Part shown: piece after piece, positions 5,925-7,797 of the stretch
Layout of the letters: the number at the start of each line of letters is the position of its first letter
How positions within the stretch are numbered: the stretch's first letter is position 1
From: Betaproteobacteria bacterium
Lineage (GTDB): Bacteria > Pseudomonadota > Gammaproteobacteria > Burkholderiales > SG8-41
Assembly (NCBI GenBank): GCA_025356695.1
Contig: JANXSE010000409.1
Coordinates: forward strand, 1 to 7,797
Length of the DNA stretch: 7,797 bases
Direction: 5' to 3'
Translations under genes and position numbers: made by a program
Notes under the pieces: generated by a model
What the model saw: only the letters and a program-made list of their open reading frames with translations
The model's database searches: none
What the model was told of the DNA's origin: nothing

Positions 5925-6920
5925 TTGCGTATTGAACTGAATTGTTTCCGGTGCAAACCGGGCGCCGGTGCCGCGCTCGCGGCCTTGCTTGCGGCATTGA
6001 ACTGCAATGCGATTGCGCAGGACTTTCCGACGCGGCCCTTGCGCATGATCGTGGCGTCGGGGGCAGGCGGCGGCACCGACATTGCCGGACGCAATGTCGC
6101 CAAGACGCTCTCCGACCAGTTGAAAGTGGCGGCCTTTGTCGAAAACCGGCCCGGCGCCGGTTCGGCGACCGGCAGTGAATTCGTCGCGCGGTCGGCGCCC
6201 GACGGCCACACGCTACTCTTCAGCAGCGGCAGTTCGATCGTGATGAATCCGTTTCTCTATAAAAACCTGCCGTACGATTCGTTGCGCGATTTCGTCGCGG
6301 TGGGTTTTGTCGCCGCCTATCCCTTCGTGTTGATCACGCGCGCCGACCTGCCGGCAGCGAACCTCGCCGAATTCGCGAAATATGCGCGCGAGCGGCCGGG
6401 AAAATTGACCTATTCGTCGCCCGGCGTCGGTTCGGTGCAGCACGTCTGGGGCACCATATTGTTTCGCAGCATGGGACTCGAGCTGCTGCACGTGCCGTAC
6501 AAAGGCGCGGCCTCGGCGCACCCCGACATGATCGCTGGCCGCATCGATGCAATGTTCGACAATCTGTCGGCTTCGCTGAAATACGTTGAAGCCGGGCGCC
6601 TGAAGGCACTGGCGGTGTCGGCGCCGAAGCGCGCGCCGCAGTTGCCGAATGTGCCGACGGTCAACGAAACCGGCGTGACGAAGTTCGACGGCGAATCGTG
6701 GATGGGCGTGTTTGCGCCGGCGGCGACGCCGGCGCTGGTGGTCGAAGCATTGCGCGCATTATTGTTGAATGTCGTGCGCGACGGCGAATACGTCGCGCGC
6801 GTGGAGAGCGGTGGCGGCCGCATCATGGCAATCCCGGCCGGCCAGCAGCAGGCTTTTCTGCGCAGCGAAATCGAACGCTGGGGCAAACTGATCAATCAAT
6901 ACAGTGTCACTGCGGAGTAG
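5925..6920 (+). CDS. Second Bug/TctC-family substrate-binding protein
   Basis: A 331-residue periplasmic binding protein of the tripartite tricarboxylate transporter family. The start is TTG at 5925, since the upstream in-frame ATG is cut off by a stop. A hydrophobic Ala/Leu segment follows Arg and Lys residues and ends NAIA-Q, with likely signal cleavage after Ala31. The mature sequence opens QDFPTRPLRMIVASGAGGG with D52 in the ligand loop; the usual Pro of the FPAGG motif is absent. Other family blocks are ENRPGAGSATGSEFVA, KNLPYDSLRDFVAVG, RPGKLTYSSPGVGS, LLHVPYKGA and RLKALAVSAPKRAPQLPNVP. It differs clearly from the first Bug protein, so the two probably bind different acids. No TctA/B genes lie nearby. 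A GST-like isomerase follows 60 nt downstream on the same strand and is probably co-transcribed. Confidence 0.93.
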   Translation: MRIELNCFRCKPGAGAALAALLAALNCNAIAQDFPTRPLRMIVASGAGGGTDIAGRNVAKTLSDQLKVAAFVENRPGAGSATGSEFVARSAPDGHTLLFSSGSSIVMNPFLYKNLPYDSLRDFVAVGFVAAYPFVLITRADLPAANLAEFAKYARERPGKLTYSSPGVGSVQHVWGTILFRSMGLELLHVPYKGAASAHPDMIAGRIDAMFDNLSASLKYVEAGRLKALAVSAPKRAPQLPNVPTVNETGVTKFDGESWMGVFAPAATPALVVEALRALLLNVVRDGEYVARVESGGGRIMAIPAGQQQAFLRSEIERWGKLINQYSVTAE

Positions 6921-6962
6921 GCATCGGGGAGCAGGCGCCGCGATGCCGTTACTTTCGTAACG
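6920..6962 (+). repeat. Two small inverted repeats in the spacer
   Basis: GGCATCG (6920-6926) pairs with CGATGCC (6941-6947). CGTTAC (6947-6952) pairs with GTAACG (6957-6962) around TTTC. The two possible hairpins share base 6947. There is no T-tract, so this is not an evident terminator. It may affect RNA stability or translation of the next gene. Confidence 0.35.
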
Positions 6963-6969
6963 AAACCAT

Positions 6970-6974
6970 GGAGG
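6970..6974 (+). promoter_or_regulatory. Ribosome site selecting ATG at 6981
   Basis: GGAGG at 6970-6974 is six bases before ATG at 6981 but only three before the in-frame GTG at 6978, so ATG is preferred. Confidence 0.7.
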
Positions 6975-6980
6975 TGTGTG

Positions 6981-7637
6981 ATGGCGGTGAAATTGTTCGG
7001 TTTCTGGCGTTCGCTGGCGGCGTTTCGTGTGCGTATCGCACTGAATTTGAAGGGCATTGAGTACAAGGAATACCCGGTCGATCTGCTCAAAGGCGAGCAG
7101 TTCACCGACAGCTACCGCGCGGTCAATCCGCAGATGGTGGTGCCGGCGCTGATCGACGGCGACGGGCCGGTGCTGGGGCAATCGCTGGCGATCATGGAAT
7201 ACCTTGAGGAAACGCATCCGCTGCCGGCGCTGCTGCCCGCTGCGCCGCGCGACCGCGCGCGCGTGCGCATGCTGGCGCAGATCGTTGCCGCCGATGCGCA
7301 TCCGCTGATGGTGCCGCGGGTACGCAATTATCTGGCTGCCGAATACCAGCTCGACGAACCGGCGCGCGTGAAATGGATACAGCACTGGAGCAATGCCGCG
7401 CTGGCCGCCATCGAAACGCAGTTGACGCAATACGGCGTGCCGGGGCGCCTGTGCCACGGTGATGCGCCGACGCTGGCCGATATCTGTCTGGTGTCGCAGG
7501 TGGTTGGCGCACGGATTTTCAAGTTCGATCTGGCGGCGTATCCGGCGGTGACGCGGGTCGCCGACGAATGCCTGAAGATCGATGCATTCGCGTGCGCGCA
7601 TCCGTTGAAACAGCCGGGTGCGCAGGCTCCGCATTGA
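6981..7637 (+). CDS. Zeta-type glutathione S-transferase, maleylacetoacetate/maleylpyruvate isomerase-like
   Basis: A 218-residue cytoplasmic GST, the usual length for the zeta/MaiA group. The N-terminal thioredoxin-like domain (about 1-82) opens KLFGFWRSLAAFRVRIALNL, matching zeta enzymes whose signature is RSSCxxR. Here the Ser-Ser-Cys is Ser11-Leu12-Ala13: the first Ser is kept, the second Ser and the Cys are not. The cis-Pro (VVPAL) and the glutathione-binding QS (GQSLAIMEYLEE) are present. The all-helical C-terminal domain includes DAPTLADICLVSQ, the family's folding box. MaiA-type enzymes isomerise maleyl to fumaryl intermediates in gentisate, tyrosine and homogentisate breakdown. With the active-site changes, the substrate may differ. 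It lies 60 nt after the second binding protein, likely in one transcript, which fits uptake coupled to aromatic-acid catabolism. GST family membership is secure; the isomerase role is inferred. Confidence 0.88.
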   Translation: MAVKLFGFWRSLAAFRVRIALNLKGIEYKEYPVDLLKGEQFTDSYRAVNPQMVVPALIDGDGPVLGQSLAIMEYLEETHPLPALLPAAPRDRARVRMLAQIVAADAHPLMVPRVRNYLAAEYQLDEPARVKWIQHWSNAALAAIETQLTQYGVPGRLCHGDAPTLADICLVSQVVGARIFKFDLAAYPAVTRVADECLKIDAFACAHPLKQPGAQAPH

Positions 7638-7639
7638 GG

Positions 7640-7667
7640 TTGCCGCGCGCAATGCGCAGTGTATAGT
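7640..7667 (+). promoter_or_regulatory. Probable promoter for the right-edge gene
   Basis: TTGCCG (7640-7645) and TATAGT (7662-7667) are 16 nt apart, with four and five consensus matches. Transcription would start near 7674, giving a leader of about 47 nt. No terminator is seen between this and the GST gene, so read-through is also possible. Confidence 0.5.
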
Positions 7668-7720
7668 GCGGTTGGCGGAATACGGATGCACAGAATAATC
7701 CACCACCAACGGAGGACGAA

Positions 7721-7797
7721 ATGACAATCAATCGCAGAAAGTTCATACAGGCGGCCGGCGCGGGCGCATCGGTACTGGGATTTCCGGCCATCGTGCG
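7721..7797 (+). CDS. Tat-exported protein, N-terminus only (possibly a substrate-binding protein)
   Basis: Only 25 full codons are in the window. ATG at 7721 follows GGAGGA by four bases. The translation is a Tat signal: NRRKFIQ, then a Gly/Ala-rich hydrophobic stretch, ending VLGFPAIV at the window edge. A signal of this kind ending in GFPAIVR is often seen on extracellular binding proteins of ABC or TRAP transporters, but no mature sequence is visible, so the function is a guess. There is no lipobox Cys in the visible part. Confidence 0.7.
   Translation, partial: MTINRRKFIQAAGAGASVLGFPAIV

Noticed and set aside
5797..5997. N-terminal extension of the VOC protein to 5997
   Set aside because: It would cross the divergent promoter region and the start of the neighbouring gene. 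ATG at 5796 has an excellent ribosome site, and the VOC fold begins just after it.
1..7797. tRNA, rRNA or riboswitch
   Set aside because: No cloverleaf, rRNA-like stretch or recognisable aptamer was seen in the intergenic gaps, most of which are below 100 nt.

Overview
The window looks like a GC-rich betaproteobacterial (Burkholderiales-type) chromosome. The evidence is two full-length Bug/TctC-type periplasmic binding proteins with no membrane subunits nearby, a pattern typical of that group, together with strong AGGAGG-like ribosome sites and Tat signal peptides. This assignment is inferred from gene content; no rRNA or other taxonomic marker is present.

Layout. From about 3925 leftwards runs a tight minus-strand operon (gaps of 34-38 nt): a Bug-family binding protein, then three tandem paralogous amidohydrolases of the ACMSD-like (Amidohydro_2) family. 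The last of these is cut by the left edge. Copies one and three carry a twin-arginine motif plus a lipobox and should be exported lipoproteins. The middle copy starts at GTG, has no signal peptide, and has Thr where the family has a metal-binding His. A 250-nt divergent region (3926-4175) separates this operon from a plus-strand DHDPS/N-acetylneuraminate-lyase family gene (4176-5168), which ends at a very clean bidirectional terminator. An adjacent GC-rich palindrome follows, then a convergent minus-strand VOC-fold (glyoxalase/extradiol dioxygenase-like) gene (5254-5796). A divergent promoter region with overlapping -10 boxes leads to a second Bug-family binding protein (5925-6920, TTG start), then a zeta-type glutathione S-transferase resembling maleylacetoacetate/maleylpyruvate isomerases (6981-7637). 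The start of another Tat-exported protein is cut by the right edge (7721 onward).

How they may work together. Solute capture (two Bug proteins), a VOC-fold enzyme, a thiol-dependent cis-trans isomerase, ACMSD-like metal decarboxylases/hydrolases and a Schiff-base aldolase/hydratase-aldolase are the set expected for breakdown of an aromatic or unsaturated carboxylic acid. The substrate cannot be read from sequence. The most unusual part is the three-copy ACMSD-like array, predicted to place two copies outside the cytoplasmic membrane and one, with an altered metal site, inside the cell.
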